Source: Maylandia zebra
Lineage: Eukaryota > Chordata > Actinopteri > Cichliformes > Cichlidae
Assembly: GCF_041146795.1 (NCBI RefSeq)
Contig: NC_135170.1
Span: 26,406,033-26,470,032 of the forward strand
Length of the DNA: 64,000 bases
Reading direction: 5' to 3'
Position numbers and translations under genes: made by a program. A model generated the notes under the pieces. It did no database searches and was not told where the DNA came from. It saw only the letters and a program-made list of their open reading frames with translations. This document shows, one piece after another, positions 12,713 to 27,461 of this stretch (the first letter of the stretch is position 1; each line of letters starts with the position of its first letter).

Positions 12713-13145
12713 CTTAGTTATGCTGAAATCGGCTTAGACTGCTGGGGGCTGGACTGCTAGGTGCATTTCTTCTTCACTTTCCATATATATCACTATTGCA
12801 TTTTAACAATAATAATTCATTTTAAACTCTGGCTCTCTCCTGTATGTGTCTTTTGTCCTATTTCACTCTGCTCCCTTATCGTTCTCCTCATCCCCAAACT
12901 GTCACTGCAGATTACTGCACCACCCTGAGCCTGATTCTGCCAGAGGTTTCCTCCTGTTCAAAGGGAGTTTTTCTTTTCCACCGTCTCCAAGTACTTGCTC
13001 ATAGGGGATGTTTGATTATTGAGGTTTATCTCTAACATTGCAAGCTCTTTACCCTACTATATAGATCGCCTTGAGCCGACAGCTTTTTGGGATTTATTGT
13101 TTAAAAAAAAAAGAAATTTAATTAAACTGAATTGAATTAAAATTT
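12713..13145 (+). repeat. Dispersed teleost retroposon-like repeat, copy 1
   Basis: It begins CCTTAGTTATGCTG. It contains the block CTGCCAGAGGTTTCCTCCTG followed by AAAGGGAGTTTTTC (12,938-12,978), and ends in a GAATT-rich tail (13,128-13,145). A second copy on the same strand lies at 45,928-46,265. The layout fits a SINE or LINE tail; I do not assign a family name. Confidence 0.7.
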
Positions 13146-16100
13146 AAAGTGGGCTATTGGTAGAATAATGTCATTTTTTGTTGTGTTTACTTAATGCTTT
13201 AGATTAACATTAAACACAAAATCAGGGAGTATACATTTATTTTCACAGCGTAATTAACAGTAACTTATTAAAAATTAGTAAAATGTGTATATTATTCACC
13301 TCCTGACTGACTTCATTTAGTAAGTTAAGAAAGTTATTGGAATTTACAGTGTATGAAGAGATTCAGTGTAGCTTCAGTGAGTGTTATTACGCTTCAGTCT
13401 TGACATTTAATCCATGCTAATTTATCACTACAGCAGCCCACCCCAGCAGTAGTATCTGCTGGGGTCGGTGGGTGGTTTATTGCTTCATAGTGAACCTCTG
13501 GCACAGACACAGCAAGTGACAGGTTTTTCCTTTTATGCCTTTCCGTGTATGTACATGGAGGTGCATGTGTTGCCATGGGGTAAGGGGTGTATAAAAAATA
13601 AAGAATTGTCATAAAAGAAGCCATTGTCTAAACCATTTATAGCTGCCGGCCAAGTTTGCTGTTGTAAAGAGATACAGTAATGAATTTCTCCAGTGGTCTA
13701 GGGAACAAAAGAGCATTACAAAGATTCTTGAGAGGTTCATTAACATATTTGCTGCATTGAGGGACTAGTTGATGATCATATGTATAACCCCAATGTACAC
13801 GTATTCATTACTTGCTTATAAAAGAAGCTTGCATCAAAAAGCCACACCTAGAAGCTGAATACATTCTGGGGTAAATCTGTCGTAAATAATATTTCCTCCG
13901 AATCATCGCCAGCTCTCAGGAGCATCTTCTGCATCTCCTTCGATAACAAAAAACAGATTATTTTATTTCATACCAGTTTTTCTCAAATGCCTGTGCATCA
14001 CCGTGATTGATTTTCAGGTAATTCACTGAAGGAGGATGATCAAATGAGTGTCCCGTAACATGGTGCACCAACAGATTATAAAGGTGACAGTCTGTCTACA
14101 AACTTCCCTAGCTGTCACAAAAAGCATGCACTTCTTTAATAATGTGAATATTCCTAGAGAGAATTTAACTAATCCTTGCAAAGACAAATAACTGTGTCAC
14201 TTCAGAGAAAGCTTTCCCTGAAAGACTGAAGTCAGATACGTAACTCTAGCATAAAAAAGAAAAACTTTTTTCCAATTGGTTTACAACTGAATGTAGAAGA
14301 AACCACACACTGTTAGAACTTCACAGTGATTTCCCTGCAGCTAATCTTGAGGATGGGAGTAAAAGTCAGTTATGTTGTATTTGAAGGCATTTTTTCCTTT
14401 ACATATACTTTGTTTCAGCTTCCTTAGCCTTCCCTCGCTATTCTGTCTTCCTGCTCCCACACCCTGCTCTGGGCTCTCTGAGGCCCATGACCCATCACTT
14501 CTGCTAAGACCTCTAAGGGGCCATCCATCACTAGAGCAGCGTTGTAACCTGGGGATAGATTTCCTCTTCCCTTGCCCACTCATCAATCACAACAGGCTAC
14601 TGTGCATACCCAAGCAGCTTGCGAAAGGTGGGAAAGGCCAAGCAATGTCATTCACTAAGCCAAAAAGGAACCTGCAATATAGAACAAAAAAGCATATATG
14701 CATCAAACCACTTTTTTTACATGTCAAAAATAAATAGACTAATCTTTCGATGAGGAAAAACTTGATCATACTTCTTAAGTATGCAAGTAAGCAACAGGCT
14801 ATCTCTGTGTGTTTATGCATGATTAATTGTGAACATTAACTTCAATAAAAAGCTGAAGTTTAAACAGTAAATTCACCTAAAAGAGAGAATGTGCTGGAAA
14901 GTTTCTGGTCAGTAATCAGCAACTCTGTGTCAGCCGGCTTAAACAAAATAGTATCTTCACAGGTGCATCACTTACAGTTCACAAGAAGGTCACTCAAACA
15001 TACAAGCAGTTTTTGAATCATACATCACTTACCTGAAGATGTTATCATGGGGGAAAACGAGAAACCATTGATCAATTGTGAATGAAGGTACTGGAGGGGG
15101 GGGGGGGGGTCACAGTGATGCAAAACAATGCAAGGAACAATTAAAGACTCCCATGAGAGCTTAGACGAAAGGGGAGCACTAATGTCTCACAATACACAGG
15201 AAAGAAGTGGTGATGCAACAGAGTAGAAAGAGCAAAAAAAAAAGGGGGGGGGGGGGAAATAGGAGAAAAGCAAAGTGCAGGCACCTACAAGAAGCCATGT
15301 TCCTTGTCACTGACACCTACACAAAGAGGATGCAGTGGTGGTTAAAGCTTTTGTAATGTCGATATAGCAAAGGCTGAGTACACTGGATGATGGGGTTGAG
15401 TCAGACAGTGCCAGGTGTCCTTTTGACATGGGCACCACTCCCCTAAATGAGTGGCTGAGAGAGCGAGTGCGGCTGTCACCAACACCCTTCCAATTAAAAC
15501 CTCTAATTAATCAGAGCTATTTAAAGCAGCCCATTCATCCCCAATGGCGGGAAGCACGCTGACGAGAGGAAAGATAAACCGCACATCTTTGCTCTGATTT
15601 ACCTTTTTTCTAAGCTGCCCGTTGGCATTATTGCTTTCTTTCCACAGCTATGATATGCAGCTGCTATGCACAGTTACAAATGTAAGAAATTGAATAACTG
15701 CATCTGGAGCAGGATATGTATTTTCTTTACCTTTTTCTTTTGAGGAATAATAGGTTGCTGTATTGTATGCTTGTACTGTTGACGATCATTAATATAAGTT
15801 AAGTAAATTATGTCTTTTCCCTGCAGTATACTGACAAACAAACAGGTGATGTGTGATTAAATGTCAGCATTGAGACATCATTAAAGATTTTTGATTAAAA
15901 ATAAAAATCATAAAAACTGTTTTCATATTAGGATTATACATACTGATGTTCAGTGTTTGGTAAAGGTTGGAGCTTCTAAAAATTTACAGTGGAAGTTAAA
16001 CTATAGGTTCAAGCTACTTAAGGGAAAAATATAGTTTGGACAAATAAAAATGCATCAAATTGTTAATCTACATATGTTTCAAATATAAAATTTTAAAAGT

Positions 16101-16574
16101 AACAAAAAATAGCACATCAGTGAGTTTACAATAAAGGTTTTCCACTTTTTCACATGCTGTTTATATAGTGCCCATGGTGATTCTTACTGAGACTGAGATC
16201 CTTATCCATGATGACGTCGCAGTGTGAGCGCTGAGCAATACCCCCCTTTGCACATACACTACACAAAGGTCAGATGTGTGGTTTAATGAATGCTTTGTCT
16301 TCATAATAGTTAGGGCGGAAGAAGAAGGTGATGGAGCAGGTGAAAGGGGGTTAAATTGAGTAGAAAATGATAAACATATATTTGTTTTCTGTTTATGACT
16401 CTAAAATGATCATAGTTCCTGTGGTTAATGACATGACAACGTAGCAAAAAGGTAAATTAACTACTTGAATCACAATTATACAATCAAATGGAAAATTCAG
16501 AAGATTCCCATGAAACACCCTTACTGCTTCTTTAGAAAATAAGAGGGTAAGAAGTAAGTGGTGCTAATCAAATG
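13146..16574. other. Intergenic stretch, no recognised gene
   Basis: No gene seen. It contains G-runs near 15,096-15,109 and 15,244-15,256, and a small inverted repeat at about 13,441-13,466 (CCCCAGCAG/CTGCTGGGG). The segment 15,370-15,620 (AATTAAAACC, TAATTAATC motifs) has the look of homeodomain-site-rich non-coding DNA, but nothing proves constraint. Confidence 0.4.
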
Positions 16575-17045
16575 CACTTGATTAAAGCATCATCTGCATG
16601 TAGGACAGCCTCTATAAAAAGAGTTTTTGTGGGGGTTTTGGACTGGAGCATTTGGGTGTGTTAACTTAATGTCACAGTCTTACCAAGAGTGGAGACCCAC
16701 TCTGAAATTGGGTCATGCAAACAGGACAATGATGTCAAGCACAGGAGCAAATCTATAACAGAAAGGCTGAAAAAGGAAAAGATTTTGCAATGTCAAACTC
16801 CAAACCTCAAAGTCAAAGACCAGACCTCAACCTGATTGAAATGCTGTGGCGGGTCCTTAAGAGAGCTGCGCATAAATGAAAGCCTGTAAACCTCAATGAG
16901 CCAAAGCAATGTTGTAAAGAGTAGCGGGCCAAAATTCTTCCACAATGATGTGAGAGACTGATATAGTCATACAGAAAATGATTACGTAAAGTTGCTGTTG
17001 CTAAAGTTGGTTCTACAAGCTACTAAAATCTATGTTTTGCACATG
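16575..17045 (+). mobile_element. Internally deleted Tc1/mariner element
   Basis: The segment holds the transposase C-terminal block: QRPDLNLIEMLWRVLKRAAH (about 16,815-16,875), then AKILPQ and LIQSYRKRL-like codons to about 17,000. Only about 300 bp of poorly matching sequence precedes it instead of the usual catalytic core, so this is a deletion derivative. Stops occur in the remaining frame. Confidence 0.75.
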
Positions 17046-19642
17046 ACTGCAAATGTAGCTAAATTACCAGAAAGCTACTGCAAAGGTAATTCTCCACTAC
17101 AGATAGTGAAAATACATCACATGAGCATTTGAGAAAATAGCCCACTATTGTTTAAAATGTTCAGTATTTTCTGGTAACTAATAAATACGTATGAGTGCAA
17201 GTGACTGACAAGAAGAAAGAAGCGTGAAGCGTGGTAATTGGTTGTATAAAAGTAAGATGTCATTATGGTCTGTATGATAGAATTAGAGATGCTAGGTTTT
17301 TTTTGGGGGGGGGAGGGGGTTAAAGTTGGATTTCAATGTGGAACGAGGATGCTTTTTTCATTTCTAACCATTTGGGGGTTTTTTCTTATGCATAACACAT
17401 TTTCCCACCAAATCAAAATTTCGAGCCTTATCAGTCAACATTTTAGTTCTCAGTATCATCTCAGCATCCATCTCAGTTATTCAATTTACAATAGATAAAC
17501 TTGGAAAGCAAATTATTACAACGACAGTTCTCTAGTGGCATTGGGAAAGTGGAACTTAAGCCCATTTTTCACCATATGCTTGTAGCGCTGTGCCATAGTA
17601 TCAAGTGTGATTGTGTACTTTGGTTTTTCGTTTTACATTTGATTCAATTAGTTTGTTTTACTACAGTTTTTAATTGTATGTACCTTCACATAGGTTGTAT
17701 TTTCCTTAATGTTTAAGCTTTTCCCTATTTACATGCTTCTTTTTTTTTTTGTAGCATTTCTAATTTTGCTTGTGCTTTCACGTACTACATGCGCTTTCCC
17801 CAAAGCGTCAGCCACAGCAAAGTCCTTCTGGAGGGTCAGATCCAGACTGCTTTGTGTCACGTTGGAGATAATGGACAAATTTTGCATTCAGTTGGCACTT
17901 CAAGTAAAGAGGTTGACAATAGTTAGTGCCAAGGTGAAGAAACAGCAGAAAATGATCATGAAACATGTGGATAGAAATGGCTGGAGTCACATATACACAC
18001 ATGAGATGCAGAATTTCCTCAAGCTGAAACAATCATTTAATCACACTCAAAACTTTCTAGAAAATAAAAGGAAGCAACATATTGACACCCTTTATTTTCT
18101 CCCTGAAAAGAGCTCATTAGCTTCTCGTGCCGTCAATTGAGCTTCCCAGACAGAACTTCCTCTCACATTGAATACAGATCTCATCTCCTTGTCTTAGATT
18201 GAGACACTCAAACCCTAACCATAGCCATAACCCTCAGAATGTCAAACAAATTTAACCAAAAATATCTCATAATTAGATGAATTTTTAGTGAGCACTGAAT
18301 GACCTGCAGGCATGATGCCTACCTGAAGGGATCAGTTCAGGGTGGAAGCATTGTCTCTAAATGAAAAGATTTCTATTTCCTACACCTGTACTATTTACTT
18401 TTTTTTACTGTTTGCATATTTATTTTTGAAAAAAAAAACATACATGTGTCAACTGCTTAGTCAAATGTCTCTCCAGACAAATTGCCTCCCTCAGTTAATC
18501 ACCCCTATTTACATGTAAAATCTGAACTCTGCCTATTACCCATTAAGTACCTGTCAGTTTGACTGAGGAGCAATTAAACTGAATCACCCCATTACACAAA
18601 TAAGTAGTAAGTAAGTGTTGGCCTCTGTTGTGTGTCCTCTAATTCAATTTAAAACAGTAATTCATACAACTTGGTATTAAGAACTCAAACACTTATTGAG
18701 TCTGGAAGCACATTAAATAATATGAAATGTAAATGGCTGAATCCTTTTCAGTCTGAAGATCTAAAATATATTCAGGGGAAGACAAAACTAGTGTGAGTAA
18801 TTCAGGAGGTGAGGCAGAACTTGCATAACCATTTTATCATAAAAGAAGAAGAAGTGAGTTTTACTATTACCCCAAACCAAGTTTTCACTAATCTTGTGAT
18901 TGATTTTGAAAACTAGAGATGGAAATAAGTAAGGCAGACCTGTTCCAGAGGAGTGGTTTTCAAATAAAACAGTGGGTAAGCACATGTTAGTGTTGACATA
19001 AATTAAGGTTCTCTGCTATTAGATTTAGAGTCTTAATAAATTTGAGTAACACTCAGGTTACCCTACCGCTGCATGTCAGTGAAAAGTTCTATTAAAGTAA
19101 AAATGAAATGCTTAAGTGAGTCAGGGCGAGTGTAATGTCTGAAAAAAAAAACATGTAAATGTAATTGTAAAAGCAAATTGAACCTTTCAGTAAATAAATA
19201 ATAAAATTAATCAGATCCTACTGTTGAGATTTTTTTCTGGTGAGATCAGCAGAGGTGGCGGTCAAGATGAAGGTGGAAGTTAGAAAAATAAAAATGAAAG
19301 TACACAAATCAAAAACGCACCATCCACGTTTTAATCAAACATAAAAACTTATTTTACGTTTTGGAATGGAAAAAAAACCGCAGGCCATCATCCTGTGATT
19401 ATGAACAACAGTAGCTGGAGATGGCGGAAGGTAGGTAACACAAACTGTTACCTATTTTTTATCCAAGACCCACAGTCATACAACAGTGTGGAAACAAGGG
19501 TTTTTGTTACATGATTGACACTGGAACCCAGAATGTGCAGAATTATTTTCACAAACACAGCCATATCCACACTCTACAGAGAAGTGAAGCTTACAGCTGA
19601 GCGTAGTTTGAATACAGTAAATAGAGTTGTATTGAAAAAAGG
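17046..19642. other. Intergenic stretch, no recognised gene
   Basis: Contains an open frame at 17,709-18,140 (143 codons, hydrophobic start then lysine-rich) with no recognised domain and no support as a gene. A T/G-rich run lies at 17,279-17,300. Confidence 0.4.
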
Positions 19643-20010
19643 TCCATCCATTCATCCATCTTCTTCTGCTTGTCTGGGCCCGAGTCACGGAGGCAGCAGT
19701 TTAAACAGAGAAGCCCAGGTATCCCTCTCTCCGGCCACCACCTCCAGCTTGTCTGAAGGAGGCGTTCCAAGGCCAGCTGAGAGATATAATCTTTCCAGCA
19801 TGTCCTGGGTCTGCCCTGGGACCTCCTCCTGGTGGGACATGCCCGGAACACCTCACCCAGGATGCACCTTTATCAGGTGCCCAAACCACCTCAAATGACT
19901 CCTTTCGATGTGGAGGAGCAGCGGCTCTACTCTGAGCCCCTCCCAGATGGCTGAATCCTCACCCTATCTCTAAGGGAGAGGCCAGCCACCCTTCGGAGAA
20001 AGCCCATTCC
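19643..20010 (-). mobile_element. Rex3/RTE-like LINE 3' end
   Basis: Read on the minus strand it contains FRACPTRRRSQGRPRTCWKD (a few codons off frame from the flanks), typical of the C-terminus of fish RTE/Rex3 ORF2. It finishes in GGATGAATGGATGG tail repeats at about 19,643-19,660. It is 5' truncated and frameshifted. A related copy lies at 62,833-63,150. Confidence 0.82.
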
Positions 20011-21673
20011 TCGAAAATGATTTATCACTGAGATTGATCACCTTGAAAAAAGGTGATAAATCACAATATACGTTACTGCAATACTTTGCCAACCTGAGAA
20101 TTCAAAATCAATCTGATATCATAGTAAAGTATCTTAATGATATGGTACCCTGGGGTCTCGTGGTGATTCACACGTGTAATTTTGACCACAAATCCGATTC
20201 AGAAGGTTGCTAGGATCATTGTTCATTCTTTGTTACTTTTCTTAAAAGTAATGCAATATGTTACTTAATTACTTGCTTAATTACCAGCACACATACAATC
20301 TTTCTTGCCTTTGTTTTGAAACAACTTTAATCTCCACTTTTCAACTTCTCAAAATAGTATTTCGAGTTTAATCTTGAATTTTCAACTTTATTCTCAAAAT
20401 AAACAAGAATATTTTTTAATGCTGCCTTAATGCTTTGTAAAATACAAACAAAGAATCGCAGTGAACAAAACAAAAAAACATGTTTTGTTTTTTTTAAAAA
20501 AGTGTTATAACCTAAAATTGTGACAGCAACATTCAAACCAAACAGGTAACGGTGCAGAGGAACAATGATGATCTGACTGAGGGAGGACAACTTTTAGTAC
20601 ACAGGGGCTGTCTGGGAATGAGTCATACATGGATTCAAGGCACCGGTGTTAGAGTAACTTTTTTTTTTAAAGTTACACATTGCATTTGTAGCACACTACT
20701 CCATAAAGTACTTTTGCATTACTTCATTATATGGCCTGGTGATTCTCAATTATCTGGTAATGATAAAAACCTTGAGTCAGAGTCCCACACATGTTCCTGT
20801 CGTCTGAGGACAGAGGCAGACTGTTCTTTTAGTGTTTAGGCATCAACACAAAGCCAGTATTCAGGCTAGAAACCCAAACAGCACTTAACAGCTACTGCCA
20901 CAGCAATTCTACAGTATAAACAAGCACCGGCAGAAATGACGTTAGAAGCAGCATCACTGCTTTGTTAACTGTTTAAAATCACACTCTGATTGTCCTGCTG
21001 GGGCCTGCATACTCTCAGCTAAATTCTCTCTAGCTTTTGTATGCATCCCATCAGCAGACACCTGAAAAAAGTCAATGTTGTGTTAGCAACAGTTCCTTCT
21101 AACCTCGGTGCAGTTTTCACTTTATGTTCTTGTTATTTCATGAAAAAAGGACTAATATTCATGTCTCCATCCCTCAAAAGACCTCCAGCATTCACATTCG
21201 GTTAGCCTTTGAAACTCAAGTGGAGATAATTGGAAGTGTAACATGATTAATGATTTGAGTACAGTAATGTGTTGCAGCAAACATTCAATATGATTACACA
21301 AAACACTGCAAGACACAAGTAGAAACAATTAAGGAAAGACAAACACTGTGGGGGAAGGAACAAAAGCATGAAGTAAAACCAACAATAAGATCCATGACAA
21401 CTAACTTACAAAATAAAGTGAGAATGAAAAAACAGAGAGGGACGCCACAAACACGACAAAGACACCTAAAATAACAACCGTGATATGTCTCTTGTATTAA
21501 ATTATTATAAAATGTCATCTGTTAAAGGGAACTGACAGCTTGTAAGGAACTCTATGACTCATCATGTTTGGGTTTTATATTTTTTCTTTGTTGTGAACAG
21601 ACTGCAGGAAGAAAAATGGGACGAGTATCTTTTAAAAAGACTGTGGTATACAGTCTGTTGAGATTTCAGGGGC

Positions 21674-21707
<34 letters not shown>

Positions 21708-24700
21708 TTTATATTTTTTTTTTTTTTTTTTTTTCAACACTGTGGTGGGGAAGTCGTATTGGAAGTCAGCTGGCATTTTGTGTTTCTGTGAAAGTAGGTG
21801 GGTCTGCTTGAACTCCTCACAGTGTCCTCTGCATACAGAATGAGTAAATTAGTATGTTGGGCTTGAACCATCTTAGAGTGAAGTTGTTTTATTTTTTGTT
21901 GTATCTCCAAAATCTCCAAAATGAACCTTTAACCAGGTAACAGGTGCCATAGCCACCTTTGCCCTTGACCTAGACTCATTTCAGTAAATACATCCACTAT
22001 CAGCCAAATTCCTTGGATATGAGTACATGTGTCAGAACCTGCGGCACTCTTTGTTTAAATCATGTTCTTTGTCTATTGAGAATAAAAATGAAAACACTGA
22101 AAAAGAAAATTCCTTTTGTTTTCCACAGAAAAAAAAAGTGAATGGCATTTTTACACCCTGACCAACCTGAGAAGCTGAGCAGCGTTGTGGTTGTGAAGGC
22201 CGGAGGCGCTTCTGTTTAAAATGAAACTTAAAAAGAAAGTTATTCACTTCTGTTGGGATTTTAAAAAAATTGACGATGATATTAAAATTAGATTCGTTTT
22301 GGGGTCTTGTGGAGCCTCAGAGAGAATTACATGCCTCGGTATTACACTGATCAATATTTACTGGTTATACTCAAACAGGGTTTAGTCTAATGTTTAATAA
22401 TTTATGTCTTAGTAATGAAGCTGACAACTTAGTCGAGGCAGTTTTGTGTTACTCCTAGCTCTGCTGGCTTGATGGTAGTGTTAAAATACTTTTGATTGGT
22501 GGAGCTTATTAAAAGCTCTTTGGGTCCACATATGCAGAAAAACAGTTACGGGGGGACAAGCTTCAACAGAATGGCTGTGAGAAGACAGAAGTTGTAAGCA
22601 GACAGAAAATTGGCCTCAAGCTGTGCCACAGGAATGAACATGAGGCAGTGATTAATCTGAGGGACATTTATTTATTTATCTACAGCAAAGCTACAATTAC
22701 AAAGCAGTTGACTCTGACTCTGTTGTTTATTTGTGGATTTTTGTACATGTCACTTGAGTGAACCGGAAACGTTATTTACTTAGAGATTGTCCTGCTTATC
22801 TTGTAAATTGCCTTTTCAAATTTCTTAATGATGTAGTTTGATCATTCTCTCGTTGACCATGCGGAGCTGATGAAAAGCTTAAAGGTTATCCTGCATATTT
22901 GTCTTTATTTTCTCTAGTGACTCCTGAAAGATCTGTTTCTTAAATCTTTAATCACCTGTGGTGCAGAAGGGTAGAGAAATAATTGCTTATTTTGTAAACC
23001 ACCGCAGTAAAATGGAACTGGTGTTTCACTTAGAGTGACACATAATGCAGTTACTGAATTCCTGCCAGGCAATGCTTGTTTGGAGCATTTATGCCAATAA
23101 TCAGCCAAATAAAAGCATTGCTAATGGTGACCAGGTTGTTGTCGATTTGTTGATCACCACTAGAGCGTTAAAATGATGTCTGAGCGCTATTCATTTTCTA
23201 CAATCTCTGATTCTGCAAGAACAAAAACAAATATTAGTTAAACACAGGCAATTCAAAAAACCATGGCACCACATAACTAGCGTTTGAAGTCCAACAGCTA
23301 GATTCATCTTTCCTGCTGGACATGTGTCAAAAGCAGCATTAATACACCAGGCACTGTTTATCAAGACAACATGTTTTTATGAGTCATTTTTTTCCCTCAC
23401 ATTTTTATAGTGAAATCCTTTGCAGTAGATTCTGATCTATTTTAATGTAAGGTTAAAGAAACATAGTCGATTTAAAAAAATGAAATGTGAGTATCCATAT
23501 CCAACTGTGGGTATCGATAATGGATGCTCTTGGTCAGTCCCACATAGGAATAAAAGTGTTGTGTAAAAATGTTAAACTTGATGTGAAACGATTATAGACA
23601 CATGAAATCAAAGATTACACTGAGTGAATATATTGAATAAGACTTGCCAGAGATCTCTTAGGAACTGCAATCTTGTACTGTGGTACATAACTTCCAGACA
23701 AAGTATCATCCTAGATTTTTTTTGGAATATGGATGTTCCAAAAACAGGAACAGCTTTGGTTATCAGGTTTCCCAACACATCAATAAATTATACAAAATTA
23801 GGTTGTGCCTGATATCTGCTTAAATAAATAAGTCTTTAAAGATTCAAATAAAATGAAACACATGAAAGCCACTGCCCAACTCTAACTCGGTTCATCCTTC
23901 AGGTAAGTTTGTTTTTCTGTCCAGAGAAACCGTTTAAATGTCTTCTCTTGTGTATCCTCCCCATTAACATCGCCACTGGGGTGAGACGAGAGGTACCAGG
24001 ATGCAGTGTTGTCCCCACCGAGCTGTAGGTAGACGGAGAATGTTGGCTGGTTCCTGTTAGCCTTATTTAAAAGCTGACCTTTAATGCATCTTGAGAATAA
24101 AGGCTTTGCATACAAATAATGATCTTATTCCTCAGTCAGTCAGTCTCTCAGTTTGGCCACACCAAACTGATGCACTACCATTTCTGCCAGTGATTTTTTT
24201 TCCCATTTCTATCAAAATATGATGTATTATTCATTTAAACCTTGTTTTTAACTAAATTCACATTCATTGCATTTCACTTCACTTGTGTGGTATTGTGGAT
24301 GAGGTGATACGAAAGTGGGGCACATGCCAATTTTGGGTTATTTAATTAGTCATTATAAACATTATGGTTTTTGAAGCCAGTGCAATTTAATCAGGTATGC
24401 AAATGCATGGCCTATATTGAAAACATAATTATGCAGAAGAGAGTAGATGGCAGGTCTATGACACAAGTTGCATCACTTAAGAAATGATGCAACAATGCCA
24501 CCTACTGAGAATGAGCTGCATGTAATCAGTTAAGAGTGTGAGACATATCAATGCATTCTGGGCCTTATTTCTTAAAGCAGGTATTGGGATTTTGTCTTTT
24601 GTAGTTTGTTGCAACACCATCTCAATTTTTATTCCTAAGAAAATGCAGCTAAATTCCTATAATTGTTACATTATATATAATTCAGATTTTTCTAGGTCAT

Positions 24701-26133
24701 CCATGTAGATGGATTGCCTTGTTATTAGATAAAAAAGAAAAATATTATCTTATATGACCAGATATGTTTTATTTTTTTCTCCAACTTCAGAAATGACATA
24801 ACCACTTCAAACTCTGAAATGTGCTTAACATTTATTAAATCTTGAAAAAAAGAGAGAGAGAGAAAATACTTTATATGCAAAAATGGTATATACACATTGC
24901 TTTTAACCAGAAAGGCACCAAAGACACATAAGCAGTTACTTGGATAAGTAATGCTGCTAGCTGGCTTCATGACAACATAAAAAAGACATTGTATGACAAA
25001 TTAAAGTGTGAAAAAGCAACATTATCGGCCATAAAATTAGCTTTCAGTTTTCTCTCTAAAAAGTACGATTTTTTTTATTTTTTATTTGAATGGTTAAAAT
25101 CGCTAATAAGACAATAGTGGTGTTGCAATAGCTAAAAATATATATTACTTATTACATAAATACAATAGTCTTAATGAAATACATTTTATTTACTCCCTTT
25201 TGTGGCTACAAACTGTCCACTATGTGTGCAAGCAAAAAAGAAGAACATGAAAACATCCTTAATACAAAGTACAACTTCTTTCAAACATGAACGTTTGCGC
25301 ATCTGCAATAAATTATTTTTCTCTATAATTTCAGGATGTAACCATGAGAAAAGAATAGGTCCTGCATATCCTTATTACTGCTAAAGGTCTGAAATTAACT
25401 TAAGTGAGAATGATATGACTGTGATTGTCTGAACATTAAAGTGTTTGTATGGTTGTTTGAATCTGCTATGATGGGAGAGCCGTTCTCAACTTCTGGTGCT
25501 ACACACAGCTAAAAACTAAAAGTAAGTATTCTCCCACAAATGAAATTCACCACCCGGTGACACTCAAGCACTATCGAGGGTAGAGAGTGACATGCTTGAA
25601 GCAAATAAAAACTCGCAGTGGAGCAGACTGCAATGAGCCATAGGAGGTCAGGTTTTTAACTGAAAAGGTAAACAGGAGAAGTAACTTCCTCCTAAATATT
25701 AATGGTGTTAACACCCAGTGTAAAGATGGCAGCAGCACTCCTCCTCCTTCCTCTCACACTCAGAAACTAATGCCTCACTAGTCTGTGGAATGAGACAAGC
25801 ACTTGTACTATTAATGGTGCCTGAAAATGACTTTTAAAAAACAACAACAACAAAAATGACAACTGTATATTGTGATGCAAGACTAGAAAATAAAATGTCT
25901 TAGTGGTTCAGGTGGCTTAGGTAACTGGGATGGGGAAAAAATGTCATTGAAGCCATGATGAGCACACTGGTAGCACCATTCTTCTTCTTCTTCTTATATG
26001 GTGCACCTCTTTCAGTCAAAACACGTCATCTGCATATTTCTGGTAGTCTTGTCCATTAGTGCTGTCTTCTTTATGATCAGTCCAATAGGAAGAATTGCAT
26101 ACAGTTTTTTTTTTTTTTTAAATGTTAAGTGTT
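20011..26133. other. Intergenic stretch downstream of trip10
   Basis: No gene recognised. It includes a TA microsatellite followed by a T run (21,678-21,735). The right part (about 25,180-26,133) is likely trip10 3' untranslated sequence: on the minus strand an AATAAA lies at 25,185-25,190, giving a 3' UTR near 0.95 kb if used. That assignment is inferred from position only. Confidence 0.4.
25185..25190 (-). promoter_or_regulatory. Candidate polyadenylation signal for trip10
   Basis: AATAAA on the minus strand, about 950 nt past the trip10 stop codon. It is the first canonical hexamer I noticed in that direction, but such hexamers are common in this AT-rich DNA. Confidence 0.25.
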
Positions 26134-27418
26134 TCACTTATTTAGAGTGATGGTAACATAAGATGTAGGTATGTAGCCTTCATCTCCATTGTTCCTACGG
26201 ACACGGGTCCAACCATCCCCTTTGTCCTCCTCTACCACAGCCAGCACCTCCCCTTCCTGCATAGCGATGGTCCCTTCACTGGCACCTGAAAAAGAAAAAC
26301 AGGCTACAAATAATTTCATATACCGATGTGCTGACACAAACCTTGCTCAGTCAAATCAGAGGGGAAAAAAATGGATTCATAATTTTATGACTGACTTCTT
26401 ATTTTGTGGTATAATTATGCTACAACCTACAGGTAGAATTTCAAAAGCCAAGCCAGCACTATAATTTTACTGTCATATAACATTCTGTAGCCATAATGAA
26501 AACTTAGAATAAAATTGTCATTGTACATGTACAACAAAATTGTGGGTGTGCCACACCAACTGTGCTGGAATGAAATATAAACAGTAGACAGCAGGAATAA
26601 ATAGCAAACAGGAGAAATATATTCGAAAAAAATAAGAGAAATGCACACATTGGAAAACAAAATAGTTGCAAAGTGCTTGGAAGTAGTGCAAAGAAAAGAC
26701 TAAAAGCCAGAGTGATGGGGGTTACTCTGACCATGGCTGAGATTGGTGAGGTGGGTGGGCAGGGGTGGGGGCAATATTGTTTATTGACAGTCTGAATGGC
26801 CCAGGGGAAGAAGCCGTTCGTGACTCTGGAGGTGTGGGACCTGATTGACCTGAGGCGCTGACCAGAGGGCAGTAGGGTGCAAAGGGTCACCTGTGATGAC
26901 AAAGGTTTTTCTGAGATAGACGGATCTGGCGATGGCCTCCAGTGTTGGCAGAGGGCAGTCAATTATTTTTTTGGGCCAGTGTTAATTATCCTCGGTGCAG
27001 CCTTCCTGTTCTCAGTAGTGGCCCCTGCGTACCAAACACCCAGGCAGTAGGAGAGCATGCTCTCCACTGAGGAGCGGTAGAAGGCCAGTACCAGCTTCTG
27101 GTCCAGGTTATTCTTTCTCAGGACATGGAGGAAGTGCAACTACTGTCGGGCCTTCTTTACCAGGCCGTTGGTGTTGTGGGTCCAGGTGAGATCAGCGGAG
27201 ATGTGGGTGACCAGAAACCTGAAGGTGGAGTCCAATTCCACCCGTTCTCTATTTATAAAGAGAGGGAAGTGGACCTGTCTGTGTCTCATTATAAGTTCTT
27301 TTGTATTGAGGACGTTCAGCTTCAGGTTATTTTCCAGTGTTGACTGACTATGGGTGGGTAGGGTGGGCAGATCAGCTGACAGCTCACCTGATACCCTTCA
27401 CACATGCAGTTAGATTTA

Positions 27419-27461
<43 letters not shown>

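Noticed and set aside
17709..18140. 143-codon open frame on the plus strand
   Set aside because: No recognised domain, composition typical of AT-rich chance frames, and no splice context. Not reported as a gene.
18200..18240. CCCTAACCATAGCCATAACCC, suspected telomere-like repeat
   Set aside because: Not a regular TTAGGG array; a single imperfect occurrence.
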